In this document: positions 32,801-41,676 of the stretch, one piece after another
Layout of the letters: each line of letters opens with the position of its first letter
How positions within the stretch are numbered: position 1 is the first letter of the stretch
Assembly: GCA_949752735.1 (NCBI GenBank)
Contig: OX457046.1
Coordinates: forward strand, 31,968,316 to 32,032,315
Origin: Lumbricus terrestris
Lineage: Eukaryota; Annelida; Clitellata; Crassiclitellata; Lumbricidae
Direction: 5' to 3'
DNA length: 64,000 bases
Notes under the pieces: model-generated
Told to the model about the DNA's origin: nothing
Database searches by the model: none
Seen by the model: only the letters and a program-made list of their open reading frames with translations
Made by a program: the position numbers and the translations under genes

Positions 32801-35800
32801 CATCGCTACTTGAATCTGCATCAACATCACTATCAAAGTATGATGAACTATCGTCACTTTCTGCTATCAAACGCTGTATTTCCGCATCAGATAAACCACG
32901 TTTACGCGACATTTTTTCTACGACTAGCGTACTTTCACTATTTGTGTCAAGGTTACAGACAACCAGACAACGGCTTGAATCGAGGTCGTCTAGTTCGTTG
33001 TTAGGCTGTTCCGCTGTTCTAACATCACCCCTCCGAATGTCTGCAGCTATTACCATTAGCCCTAGTTATCTCGGGCACCACAGTAAGCGAAAGGCAGCTA
33101 TATTATGCAGTTGGGGATAGGCCAAGGTGCAACCCGAGATATCCCGGGCTGCACAGTTGGGGAGAGTTAGCGGAGCCCGAGTTATTCCGGGCTCCACCGT
33201 AAAGGGGTTAATTAGCATGAAAATCATACGCTGTCGTACAGCCCTGTGAAAAGATACATGCCATCGGCCAAGGAGTATATATAAGCTTATACAAAGAGGA
33301 GTTATATTTTTCTTCAATAAATGCTTGGCATGATCAGATTACCTATTTATAAAGAAACAGAGTACCAGCGTGACAGCAAGTTGTCATGCATATTTTAACA
33401 CATATCTGAAACGTTACAGCTAGACAGATGTTCACATGGGCCACCTCGCCTCCACACACCTCGGCCAGCAGGGCCGAGGTGTGTGGAGGGCGTGGGGGGG
33501 GGGTGGTGGTGGCGGTAGGAAGGAAATTTTCCCGAAAACTCAAATTTCACGGGTGGCGTACAAGTGGAGGTCAGAGCGTACACGTGGAGGCCGGAGTGTT
33601 GTGGAGTGCAGTGGGGTGGTTGTGGAGTGCAGTGGGTCGTGGCCGGGAGCGGGTCGAATCCTAAATTTCCCGGGCAACGCCGGGTATCCCAGCTAGTAAT
33701 TCATAAACAAAAAGAGTAATTAAATTCTTTTCAGAACTAAACTGTCAAATACCTCAGAATGTAGCAAGCAGTAGAATCGTCGGCAGAGTTTCTTTAAATC
33801 GGTCGACTCGTCTGGTTCGACGATTTCACGTCCGACCAAAAATTCCGAAAGGACGAGACAGTGAATCGACTGCGTTAGCAGACTTGTGTTGGCAATCTTC
33901 TGACGAGCTTCAGCCTCTAGGCGACTTTTCTTATCGTTAAAGTACATCAGAATGTCCTATAAAAAATGTAGAAACAAACACTAATTCATTTAACGTAGAT
34001 CCAGATGTGGTCAATTCTTAATCACGGTTCCAGCAAATGAGTACAAATATGCGTAGATCTCAGATCTATTTGTGCAGTCAGTGCCAGCAGCGGAAATTCT
34101 CGACCAATGGGCAGGGCAGTCACAGGCCCTTAACTATCTTCAGGCTTTATGAGAGAATTAAAAACAAATTTAAACAATAAAGGTATCTAGTTGTACGACT
34201 GTGCAACACTATGCTTAGAAATACAACTATGATTTTCTTGAGTTGGCTTTTTTTTAACATTATACTTAGAATGGTAAAAACCATAAACTTTCCATAACTA
34301 CCCAGTAGCCAGGTCCCCGAAAGTCACCGGGCCTATGTGTATTTGCCCACATGGCAGGCCTGTGTACACTGTACAGCGTGGTGCAAATTATAGTGCGCTG
34401 TTTTTGTAGTCTACCAAGATCTCCATCTGCTTCTCCGTCTTACTAAAGGTTTCATATTAAGCAAAGAGCCTCAAAACTCTGACAATGAATCCGGAATAGC
34501 ACCTTGTCCTCAAATTAATACATAGCACACGAGGCTTTGATCTAATAAACAAGCTACAAACAACAAACTATTTCTGCATCTTGACCCTCAATGGGAAATC
34601 ATGTAGTGAACAAGATAGTTTAACAAATTTTTTATCAGCTTAATTTTATCAGCACCTTAGCAGCAAGACTCGCAAGAGTTTTGTAAAAACGACGGGAAGC
34701 CAATTTCGAAGTGCCAGTCCCAAGCCTGGATGAAGGAGGAGGGTAATGCTAATCATTGTTATGACAGTGTTGTTAAACAGTGTTCAACAAGCAATGCAGC
34801 TCACATTTAATTATTAGTCTCAAATTAATGCATATCATACCAGAAGCCTTCGCTAAAAGGTGAGTCACTTTTATCAGCACCTCACGACAGCAATACACCA
34901 CTTCCTAGTACCTGCATTCACAACACCTTTTCTCAGCTCTGGACATTGACAAATCAGTGCTCTTCCTGATAAATCATACCCTTTCAGAAATGATCCTGGG
35001 TGCATAACACCTTACTATTTGATCTCATATTAAGCAAAGAGCCTCAAAACTCCGACAACGAATTCGGAATCAGAATAGCACCTTTTGGAAATGATCGATA
35101 TTTTCACCGCACCATTTATGAAAGAGCTGGAAGCAGTGGTTTGCACACGTCAAGAGATGCAAGTCAGGATCCTTTACCACGGCGAGCCCTGCAGTCAACA
35201 CAGAACATTAGAACCAATTTAACAAAATAATTTATCATATAAAGCGTTTAAAAACCACAAATGATAAAACTTTGCTGGACAGAGACGTGAACATAAAGAA
35301 GGATATGAAGTTACAAACCAACAAACTTTAGTCAAACAAAACAAGAAAATTGAGGCCTGAATGAACCTAGAAAAAAATCAAGAATTAAGATCGATTTGAA
35401 ATAAGTGTAGGGTAGAATTTAAATCTCTGCTTGCCTATAATTGAGGAGCACTCCAATTTACATATTAGCATTTAACAGCTTTCTTGCAAACAGAACACCT
35501 CTGATTTATCGAGTGGTGCTATATAAATCACCTTAACCCTGTGACGACCAAAGTGCAGTAAACGATATTGAAAATCATATACCCTTGGTTGGTAAGCTAA
35601 TAAACATCTATTAAAAATCTTAGTCACAAAGTAGCATTTTGCCCCATAAAATCACTCAGTGTCAAATTAAACGGCAGCAGTGACATCCTGAGTAAAGAAT
35701 AAGCACAAGATATTTAATACATGCAAAAGGAAACAGTTAGAGAAAATGGTCATCGTATGATTTGTATTAGTGTCAAGATAAAAAATTTACCTCGGTCCAT

Positions 35801-37602
35801 CTCGGCCATACTGCCAATAACATCTCCCTTAAACAAACACACAGATGCAACTATTTAATTTCTGCTTCAAAACGAACATAAATGCATGCATCTGACCATT
35901 TATAATCAAATATTTTCCAGAACACATTATTAAAAACATATTGTATAAAATATCAATCTCTTCTGCCAAGCTCGACAAGCAGGCAAGGGCATGAAATGAC
36001 TTGTTGTCCAGTCTCTGACGCTGCAGCATGTCGTGTACTTCGCTCTTCGGCTAGGGGTGAGCTTCTGGTCCCGCGGGCTCGCTTGGCTATTAAGCAGCGC
36101 CGTGCTTTCTCGGTCGTGGGGCCTACTGTCTGGAACGACCTCCTAGTTACGCTTCGCTCTCTACTTGTGGTCCATACGGCAGGGTTCTACAAGTCTCTCA
36201 AGTCTTTTTCGTCGTTCGTGGTTGGGCTGGGAGTGCCTCTGAGTAGTTTCTTGAAGGGGCGCTATATAATGCTCTGAATGAATGAATGAATGAAGTGACA
36301 GCAACTTCATTTTCTTAGCTTCCGCAGATGAGAATGCATGCAAGTCGTCTGGCTGTAACCTGATACCTTCTAAGCAGTCACCGAAATATGGTCAATACGA
36401 TAGCAGAGCCCACCTTTCGATACAGACACAGAGATCTGATTTCGTGCAAGTATCCAGCCAGTAACTGGCGTTCACGCAACTCCGAACCATTATTCTCAGA
36501 CACTTCTTCCGACGAGAGAGTTGCTTCGTTCAGTATTGCACTTGCATCGTCCAATTTGTTCTGTCTCATCAACTTTTTCGCAGTTTTTATTGTCTTCCTC
36601 ATTGATGACAACCGGTTAGCCTAAAAACAGCAGCAAACAAAATAAATATATAGACCACCACAGAGAGGATTTCTTGAAGGGGTGCTATATAAATTCTTGA
36701 ACTCAATGAATGAATGAATGAATGAATGAATTACAGAGATGCTTGAATAAATGAATGAATGAATGAACTAATGAATGAACTAGTTAATGAATGAATGAAT
36801 GAACGAACGAATGAATGAATGAATGAGCTACAGAAATGCTTAAATAAATGAATGAATGAATGATTGAATTAAAGAATGAGATTAAATTCTGATCACCCAA
36901 GATAAACCTGTGTTCAATTGACTAGGCCCCTGCAATGACCTCCAAAACTGGTCATTCAATTTAAATAATTGTTGCTGCAAAGTATTTTATTATCAAAGTC
37001 TTTCCATACATATATATATATACAAAAGCAGAACTGTCAAAGTTGAGACTCTGTATCCAACAATTTTGTCAGTTTGCAACGTAGTTTGCATAAGAGGGGC
37101 CAGGCAGAAAAACAGTCAGAGGCAAAGGTGGATGTTGTTTAGAGTTGAAACAGCGAAGAAGGTGATGGAAAGTGAAGTAATCAGGATAGCAATTGAGAAA
37201 ATCAATGCTTTCAGTTTGAGTAAGTGACGAGGTTTGATGACTTTGCAAATCAAGCACATATCTGATCATTTAAAACTTCTGTTCCTAAATTTCAGGGCAA
37301 CTGTTGTTCAGTGTTACAAGGTGTTAATATTCTTGGTTTTTCAATTATGCAACAGATTGATTGAATTCAAATTCTATCAAGTGCCTTTGGAAAACTATAA
37401 CGTCTAGTCACACAATAAGCATTGTAATGGTTACCTTGGCAACACTGGTCTTGCTTCCTTCAGCCGCTGCTACATTTAACAATGGAATACCTCCACAATG
37501 AACATGTACAAAGACAATAACCGCAAAACAGATCCAAAGTTTCCACATCATGGAGATAATAACGCTCCACAACGATTCCACGCAGTTCATCAAAGCATCC
37601 AT
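29615..37602 (-). CDS. Spliced gene for an unrecognised protein with N-terminal hydrophobic segment
   Basis: At least five minus-strand exons: 37435-37602, 36414-36620, a split third exon (36290-36352 plus sequence below 35990), 33753-33956 and 29615-29812. Exons 1, 2, 4 and 5 all join in phase 0 at GT-AG sites. The start is supported by an in-frame TAA two codons upstream. The protein starts with a hydrophobic stretch near residues 13-36 (signal peptide or anchor) and is then mainly helical and charged, with Lys-rich, Glu-rich and Leu-rich segments, ending in an acidic, polar tail. I recognise no family. The donor of exon 3 is unresolved, so an exon may be missing. The retroposon in exon 3 would break the frame, so this allele may be inactive or may skip that exon. 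The last intron hosts a Helitron and a piggyBac. Confidence 0.65.
30896..33207 (-). mobile_element. Complete piggyBac transposon (2.3 kb)
   Basis: TTAA flanks at 30892-30895 and 33208-33211. Perfect inverted ends ccccttta-cggtgga / tccaccg-taaagggg. It carries one uninterrupted transposase frame. Size, target and coding content fit an autonomous, recently active copy. It sits inside the Helitron and hence in the last intron of the host gene, in the same orientation. Confidence 0.95.
31197..32912 (-). CDS. piggyBac transposase, apparently intact
   Basis: Encodes 571 residues from the ATG at 32912 (MSRKRGLSDAEIQRL, matching the usual start of piggyBac transposases). The frame is open 48 codons further up to 33056, but that part is not family-like. 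Order: acidic, Ser/Asp-rich N-terminus; a DDE-type catalytic core with the expected aspartates in LAIDESLMLWKGR, IFTDNWYSS and NMGAVDVADQM; a C-terminal cysteine-rich domain (CCKVCCSH ... CADCDVPLCVEPCF) that in this family binds the transposon ends. The enzyme cuts and pastes at TTAA without footprint. No frameshift or stop is seen and the length is normal. The upstream terminal repeat region would supply the promoter. Confidence 0.95.
   Translation of the reverse strand: MSRKRGLSDAEIQRLIAESDDSSSYFDSDVDADSSSDDNDDDADSDDSQQTVDYDSTSAFGWSEKDVHHRERFTFTGKPGRQIPVADTLDPLEYFNLYFTDDILDKIVIETNRRAQQLMEAPGLRRRSRMNNWSDTTRDELRVLFALFLYQGIIQKPEVSMFWSTKPLLETPYVRQIMSQERFSLLWKCLHFVDNTTLPTGTTPAHKSYLKIKWFYDKLVERFSTVYLPGENLAIDESLMLWKGRLAMKQYIPMKRARFGLKSYELCESGSGYIWKSLVHIGTAMELDDSTDGLTSSRIVMTLAKDLLDKGSCIFTDNWYSSPTLFRQLHSRQTDAVGTVRLNRKHMPAQLKQKVTRGQTIVRFTNDMLALKWMDKKEVSMLSTYHRSEMQTVQTHRGKKDKPAAIVTYNKNMGAVDVADQMLVAYPTERKRNKVWYKKMFRHMLNQTTLNCYILFHKDNTSVKMSHLQFRIKLIERLLETYHDPLHVQVKRGRPSTDESNPLRLAGRHFPKRIPSNPGKKARTRCCKVCCSHLGPDGKKIRKETSFMCADCDVPLCVEPCFEMYHTKYSY
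33753..33956 (-). CDS. Exon 4 of the minus-strand gene
   Basis: 68 codons between a ttttttatag acceptor and a GTATTT donor, phase 0 at both ends. The peptide (DILMYFNDKKSRLEAEARQK, then TSLLTQSIHCLVLSEFLVG) is helical and Leu-rich with two cysteines near its end. Confidence 0.7.
33957..35900 (-). other. Intron of the minus-strand gene with an internal duplication
   Basis: The segment catattaagcaaagagcctc with the following gacaatgaatccggaatagcacc occurs near 34450 and again near 35023, showing an internal duplication of about 570 bases. No exon was found, though one may be hidden here because the donor after exon 3 is unresolved. Confidence 0.45.
35940..36352 (-). CDS. Exon 3 of the minus-strand gene, interrupted by a retroposon
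   Basis: After a ttacag acceptor, 21 codons (PDDLHAFSSAEAKKMKLLSL then H) run to 36290. Removing 36001-36289 and one copy of the duplicated target lets the frame continue without a break into ALACLSSLAEEIDILYN below 35990. With the insertion the frame runs 40-odd codons into the element and stops. The low-coordinate boundary is uncertain because no phase 0 donor is evident. Confidence 0.55.
36001..36289 (+). mobile_element. 5'-truncated non-LTR retroposon in exon 3
   Basis: It encodes the C-terminal end of an L2/CR1-type ORF2 on the plus strand (RRAFSVVGPTVWNDL, then a Lys/Phe/Ser-rich end) and finishes with a gcgctatataatgctc motif and a (gaat)n tail. Flanked by a 10-bp duplication atgaaatgac/atgaagtgac (35991-36000, 36290-36299, one mismatch). 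Confidence 0.85.
36414..36620 (-). CDS. Exon 2 of the minus-strand gene
   Basis: 69 codons between a gtttttag acceptor and a GTGGGC donor, phase 0 at both ends. The peptide is amphipathic and basic, then acidic (KTIKTAKKLMRQNKLDDASA, EEVSENNGSELRERQ). Confidence 0.7.
36690..36880. repeat. Tetranucleotide repeat (GAAT)n, two blocks
   Basis: gaat/aatg arrays with cgaa variants, preceded by gaaggggtgctatataaatt, the same retroposon tail motif as at 36260. They are likely expanded retroposon tails inside intron 1. Confidence 0.85.
36881..37434 (-). other. Intron 1 of the minus-strand gene
   Basis: A 66-codon minus-strand frame at 37069-37269 lacks clear splice sites. Nothing else is recognised. 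Confidence 0.4.
37435..37602 (-). CDS. Exon 1 of the minus-strand gene (start and hydrophobic segment)
   Basis: 56 codons from ATG at 37602, with an in-frame TAA two codons upstream, ending at a GTAACC donor in phase 0. A hydrophobic stretch (ISMMWKLWICFAVIVFVHVH) followed by CGG fits a signal peptide with cleavage near the cysteine, or a signal anchor. Confidence 0.75.
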
Positions 37603-37839
37603 GACTTAATTCAGCTGCTGTTCAAGTAGGCATACCTAAACAAATAGCATAAAAACAAAATTTTAAACAAAAACTTTCAACTTTTATTACACATAATCAA
37701 CGTTCGTCTAATTTTAGGATAACCACTCTGGTTCGATGTATCAAAACTAAGTTGTATTGCAAATATCACTGCATTTATCATTAGCTATACACTCAATCAC
37801 TCATATGTATGTAAAGCATCTAGGCCTATGCTTTTGGGG

Positions 37840-37911
37840 GCCCAGTAGTGCAATGGATAACACGCCTGGCGTAGAGTGCGAGAGGTAGCGAGTTCGAGTC
37901 CCCGTTGGGTG
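37840..37911 (+). pseudogene. Degenerate tRNA-like sequence
   Basis: gcccagt/gttgggt can pair as a 7-bp acceptor, the D region (gcaatggataaca) matches tRNA-Arg and a B box (gagttcgagtcc) is present, but the anticodon arm is scrambled. Its downstream flank matches the flank of the tRNA-Arg at 24063, so it is an old Arg copy. Confidence 0.6.
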
Positions 37912-38077
37912 AATATGCTTTGTATGCTGCTATTAGCGCCATGTCTTGCAGGCTGTCTGCTCAGTTAGTATAGTTAAGATTTGTGCATTCTGTGATCTCT
38001 GTTCTTGTGAATTGTTTAAACTGCATAATTGTACGCTGTAACCAGTTGCGGTCTGTCAAACAGATTGTTGAATAAAG

Positions 38078-38079
38078 AG

Positions 38080-38117
<38 letters not shown>
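38078..38117. repeat. Dinucleotide repeat (TA)n
   Basis: About 20 uninterrupted at units. Confidence 0.95.
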
Positions 38118-38120
<3 letters not shown>

Positions 38121-38165
38121 AAATACACTCTGTTGCAAGTCAAGCACATTCTCAGCTAGGAATAT

Positions 38166-38719
38166 GGGACCGTCCATAAATGACGTAACCCTCCGGGATG
38201 GTGGCACACATTTGTGACTGTCTCATACTAGATCCATATAGAACTTTGTGTTGACGCGCGACGAGGTGAACCCTGGATCAAAAATCGTAATACAAAGCGT
38301 GACGGTAAACGTGTATTTTAGCGTCGTAAATTATTCGCTCGTTGCAGCATTGTTATTTTTAATCAATCCAACTTCTAGTTTGGTGAGAATCCTTCTCATC
38401 GATCCAGCTTCTGTTTAGGCAAGAATTTGTTTGATCAATCCCGCTTCTGTTTCGTCAGCAAACATTTTTCATCAATATAACTTATATTTAATAAAAAATT
38501 ATTATTCATCAATCCAGCTTCAATTTCAGCAAGATTGTTTTAATTAACGCCTCTTCTATCTCAATAGAAATTACTTTCATCAATCCGACTTCTATTTAGA
38601 AAGAATTCTTTTCGTCAATATGACTTGCACTCGACTAATGCTGAAACCCATGCAATGGCGAATAATTTACGACGCTAAAATACACGTTTACCAGCGTGAC
38701 GTCATTTATGGACGGGCCC
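38166..38719. mobile_element. Long-TIR MITE with internal minisatellite
   Basis: Left gggaccgtccataaatgacgt and right acgtcatttatggacgggccc are inverted. A second inverted block (gtgtattttagcgtcgtaaa and its complement) lies inside each end, with about 100 extra bases between blocks on the left. The superfamily is not assigned because no clear target duplication was seen. About eight ~36-base repeats fill the centre. Confidence 0.75.
38350..38628. repeat. Minisatellite, ~36-base unit
   Basis: About eight diverged units with the core tttcatcaatccarcttctat. The same core occurs at 17165-17292. Confidence 0.7.
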
Positions 38720-39440
38720 GGGCCCTATCTGTTTAACTAATAGACCTATAGCATTTGACACAGGCACAAGTAATAGATCTCCAGTATTACCGCAATTACA
38801 AAATCGTCCTTAATCGGATACTCACACATCAAAAGTGGACTAATGTACACTCATAAGTTAATATGAACGCTCTATATAAATGCAACTGTCACCTCGATGG
38901 TTTCGCTCTCAGTTTTCGCTGCAGGCGACCTTACACACTTTCGCTCTTTAGCAATGTTTAAAACAATTCAATATTGCATATACAAAGATCAAATACCAAA
39001 AATACTGAGTTCTGGCGAATAAGTAAACTGCCATCGATTATTCTTAGACATTTTGCAATTGCAATTTCAAACATTTTCTATAGCACAATAATAATTATTA
39101 ATTATTTGTGGATTTCCCCAAATATCTTATAATATCTTGAATAGCCTACATATTGCGAATACCACACTTTGGCCAATGACGTATTCAACTCGGCGCTAAA
39201 ATTATAATCGATTAATCGTCCAACCTGGGACTAATTTCGAAATTAGTCCCCTCTTACACCATGGTTCCAACCGAGCGAGCAAACAACTAAATTTTATTAA
39301 TGCAACCAAAGATATTAGAGTTTTACACTATAAGGTCTTTGATGCAACCGTGCGCATTGAAGGTAGTAAGTAAACAAAGCAAGTATGGGCCGGGAAAATA
39401 TTTCTCGCGTTTTCTGAACCGAGTCTCAGCCCAACAAATT
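38720..39440. other. Non-coding, nothing recognised
   Basis: AT-rich sequence with no feature supported. Confidence 0.3.
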
Positions 39441-39441
39441 T

Positions 39442-39477
39442 AGCCCCTCCAAGAACGGAAACCAAACTCCGCCCATG
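39442..39477. mobile_element. hAT-like MITE family B, half copy
   Basis: agcccctccaagaacggaaa then ccaaactccgcccatgg is the right end of family B; the rest is missing. Confidence 0.6.
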
Positions 39478-39611
39478 GCACTGAGCCTAGCCTAGGCTAG
39501 GCTACTTCGTGTTTGTTAGGCTATAGGCAATAACTCGTCCTTAATCAGCTTTGACCAGTTGTTAGGTCTGGACTATCTCTTGCATGTAAAAATATAGCCT
39601 ACATAGACCAA

Positions 39612-40235
39612 TGATTAACCTACAACTCCTTGCAATGCTCTCAGCCAAGTTATCTTCGCGAACTCTTCACCATCCAACCTACCCGTTCTACCCGATCATC
39701 CGCCTGCCTTACACTTTCTCGACCGCCGGTCACAAGTCATCTCAAGTTCTCCAACCGAGCCATATCCAACTCAGCACCACGCCTTTGGAATGAACTGCCT
39801 CCTGAATTCCGATCCTTTTCAGTCCATCCGCCATCATTACTAATCACACACCATCACCTTCCTCAGGCTCCTCTCTCCATCACACCTCGGGCTTTTCATT
39901 CAAAACTCAAGACACTCCTTTTCACGAACTCTTATCCTGTCTCATCTGATCCTCCACCTTCCAATTCCCGGCCCAAACGACACCCGCCTTAATAGCTGTT
40001 CCGCCCCTCTGATCCTATGGAATTTCGACCCTGACCACCACGGACTACTCTCACGGACAACCCTTCTAACTCAACGCATTTGATCCTGATCTTATGGTAA
40101 CTCGACCCGGACCACCACGGACTACTCTCACGGACAACCCTTCTAACTCAACGCAGCGCTCGTGAATAAGCTGGTGCCCCGCGCTTGGCTTTCGAGTGGC
40201 GCTTTAGAAATTTCGAGATTACGATTACGATTACG
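39612..40235 (+). mobile_element. 3' end of an L2/CR1-like retrotransposon
   Basis: It encodes the C-terminal part of ORF2 (SNSAPRLWNELPPEFRSFS, then ITPRAFHSKLKTLLFTNSY) with at least one frameshift near 39640. It is followed by a 3' UTR with a duplicated gaccaccacggactactctc segment and a (gattac)n tail at 40217-40235. The first ~100 bases overlap, as reverse complement, the end of the copy at 4262. Confidence 0.8.
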
Positions 40236-40288
40236 AGGCCTAATGTATGAAGTCAAATTCACTGCACTGCAAAATTATGAAAACAATT

Positions 40289-40361
40289 CGAGCCTGCCAG
40301 GAGTCGAACCTGGAATCTTCTGATCCGTAGTCAGACGCGTTATCCATTGCGCCACAGGCCC
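40289..40361 (-). tRNA. tRNA-Arg(ACG)
   Basis: 73 bases on the minus strand, same sequence as the array copies, tttt downstream. Confidence 0.95.
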
Positions 40362-40710
40362 CTACAACGGTCTAGGTCAAGTCTAAAAGATCAACTTCTT
40401 GGAAAGAAGTTTCCATATGTATGTTCGAAGTATAGTGGACGACTAGGCTATAACTGCAAATTCAATCATGAAACGTTCGCGTGAAATTGGGCCTAAACCT
40501 AGGCCTAAGTCTAAGGAAGTAGGCCTAAAGTTCATTTTAAGTTTTTAACACAAATCACAAATTTTAACTAGGCCCAGCAAAAAGAACCGCAGTAACCTAC
40601 AATGAAAAACGCGACTAGCAAAAGGCAAATATTTATAGTTAGAATATTTTTCACATTCTAATTAGGGTCTATAGGCAATTGGCCTATCTTGCGATGCTCT
40701 AAAACACTTT
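40362..40710. other. Spacer between tRNA-Arg genes
   Basis: It resembles, in inverse orientation, the spacers around 19375-19741 and 23900-24060, so it is a displaced array unit. Confidence 0.5.
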
Positions 40711-40783
40711 CGAGCCTGCCAGGAGTCGAACCTGGAATCTTCTGATCCGTAGTCAGACGCGTTATCCATTGCGCCACAGGCCC
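40711..40783 (-). tRNA. tRNA-Arg(ACG)
   Basis: 73 bases on the minus strand, intact, tttt downstream. Confidence 0.95.
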
Positions 40784-41391
40784 TCGCACACAATGCGGCG
40801 TTGATGGCAGTAAAATGTAGGCCTAGGCTACTAATCCACTCAAAGGCAGTCGATCCACATGTAGGCTAAAGGTCAGGGCTCAAAGTGTGCCTGGACGGTC
40901 ATGGACGGCGTCCATGCACTTGTCTTAAAATCTGAGCGCCGTCTATCCCACTTATTGGCACAGACAGGAAAGGTAAGGGGTGTCCAGTCATTTTTTTAGA
41001 GGTAAGGGGTGTCCAGGCACTTATTTTTCCACACCTTAGGCACTGCTAAAGGTAGCTTAGGCTACTGTGATCCAAATCATCAGCCTCCAAAAAGCTTTTA
41101 AGACACTAATTAGTCGTTAAGCAACTTCATAGCCGCGATCAAAAGACAAGAAACTGGACTCCAATTATAACAGACATAGCCTAATTAGCCTATGGAAGCC
41201 AACTTCTTCGTCGGCAGGATAGAAAACGAAATCCTTGGATATACATGTAGGTCAATCGTGGTAGCGATTAAGCGTCTTGGCTTTTGATACCAAACAAAAG
41301 TCAGTGAATTTTCAACAACGTCCAGTTTGAAATTTGAATACATCTAGTCAAATCCAGCATCCAAATCTAATTACATTAGATTTCAAAAATG
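40784..41391. other. Spacer with a small inverted element
   Basis: aagtgtgcctggacgg near 40878 and gtgtccaggcactt near 41009 are inverted and may bound a short MITE. An internal duplication of aggtaaggggtgtccag is visible. No gene is seen. Confidence 0.4.
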
Positions 41392-41462
41392 TGCATCGGC
41401 CGGGAATCGAACCCGGGCCGCCCGCGTGGCAGGCGAGCATTCTACCACTGAACCACCGATGC
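41392..41462 (-). tRNA. tRNA-Gly(GCC)
   Basis: 71 bases on the minus strand, intact, anticodon GCC. Confidence 0.95.
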
Positions 41463-41676
41463 AATACGGTTCAATGATAATGATGAACACATCGTAATAA
41501 AAATTTACTATGACCATCAGGAGCGGATAAAAAAATTCCAAAGGGGGGGCCAAAATTTTGGGAAAAATTTGCTGATCAGTCGCCTGAGAAAACTGATGAC
41601 CTTTTTTTAGTCGTTTGGTCCAACTTGCCTTGAAATAGGCCTATGTAGGCCTATAAGCTTAAGCCTACCATTTTCC

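Larger units (their letters stand above)
30624..33696. mobile_element. Helitron-like element, non-autonomous, split by piggyBac
   Basis: The 5' end tctatatctataag follows an A. The 3' end has a small hairpin (cccgg-gcaacg-ccggg at about 33669-33684), then 8 bases, then ctag followed by T. These are Helitron hallmarks (TC start, hairpin, CTRR end, insertion between A and T, no target duplication). The parts outside the piggyBac total about 750 bases with no Rep/helicase frame. The 3' end lies only 56 bases from the exon at 33753. Confidence 0.6.
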
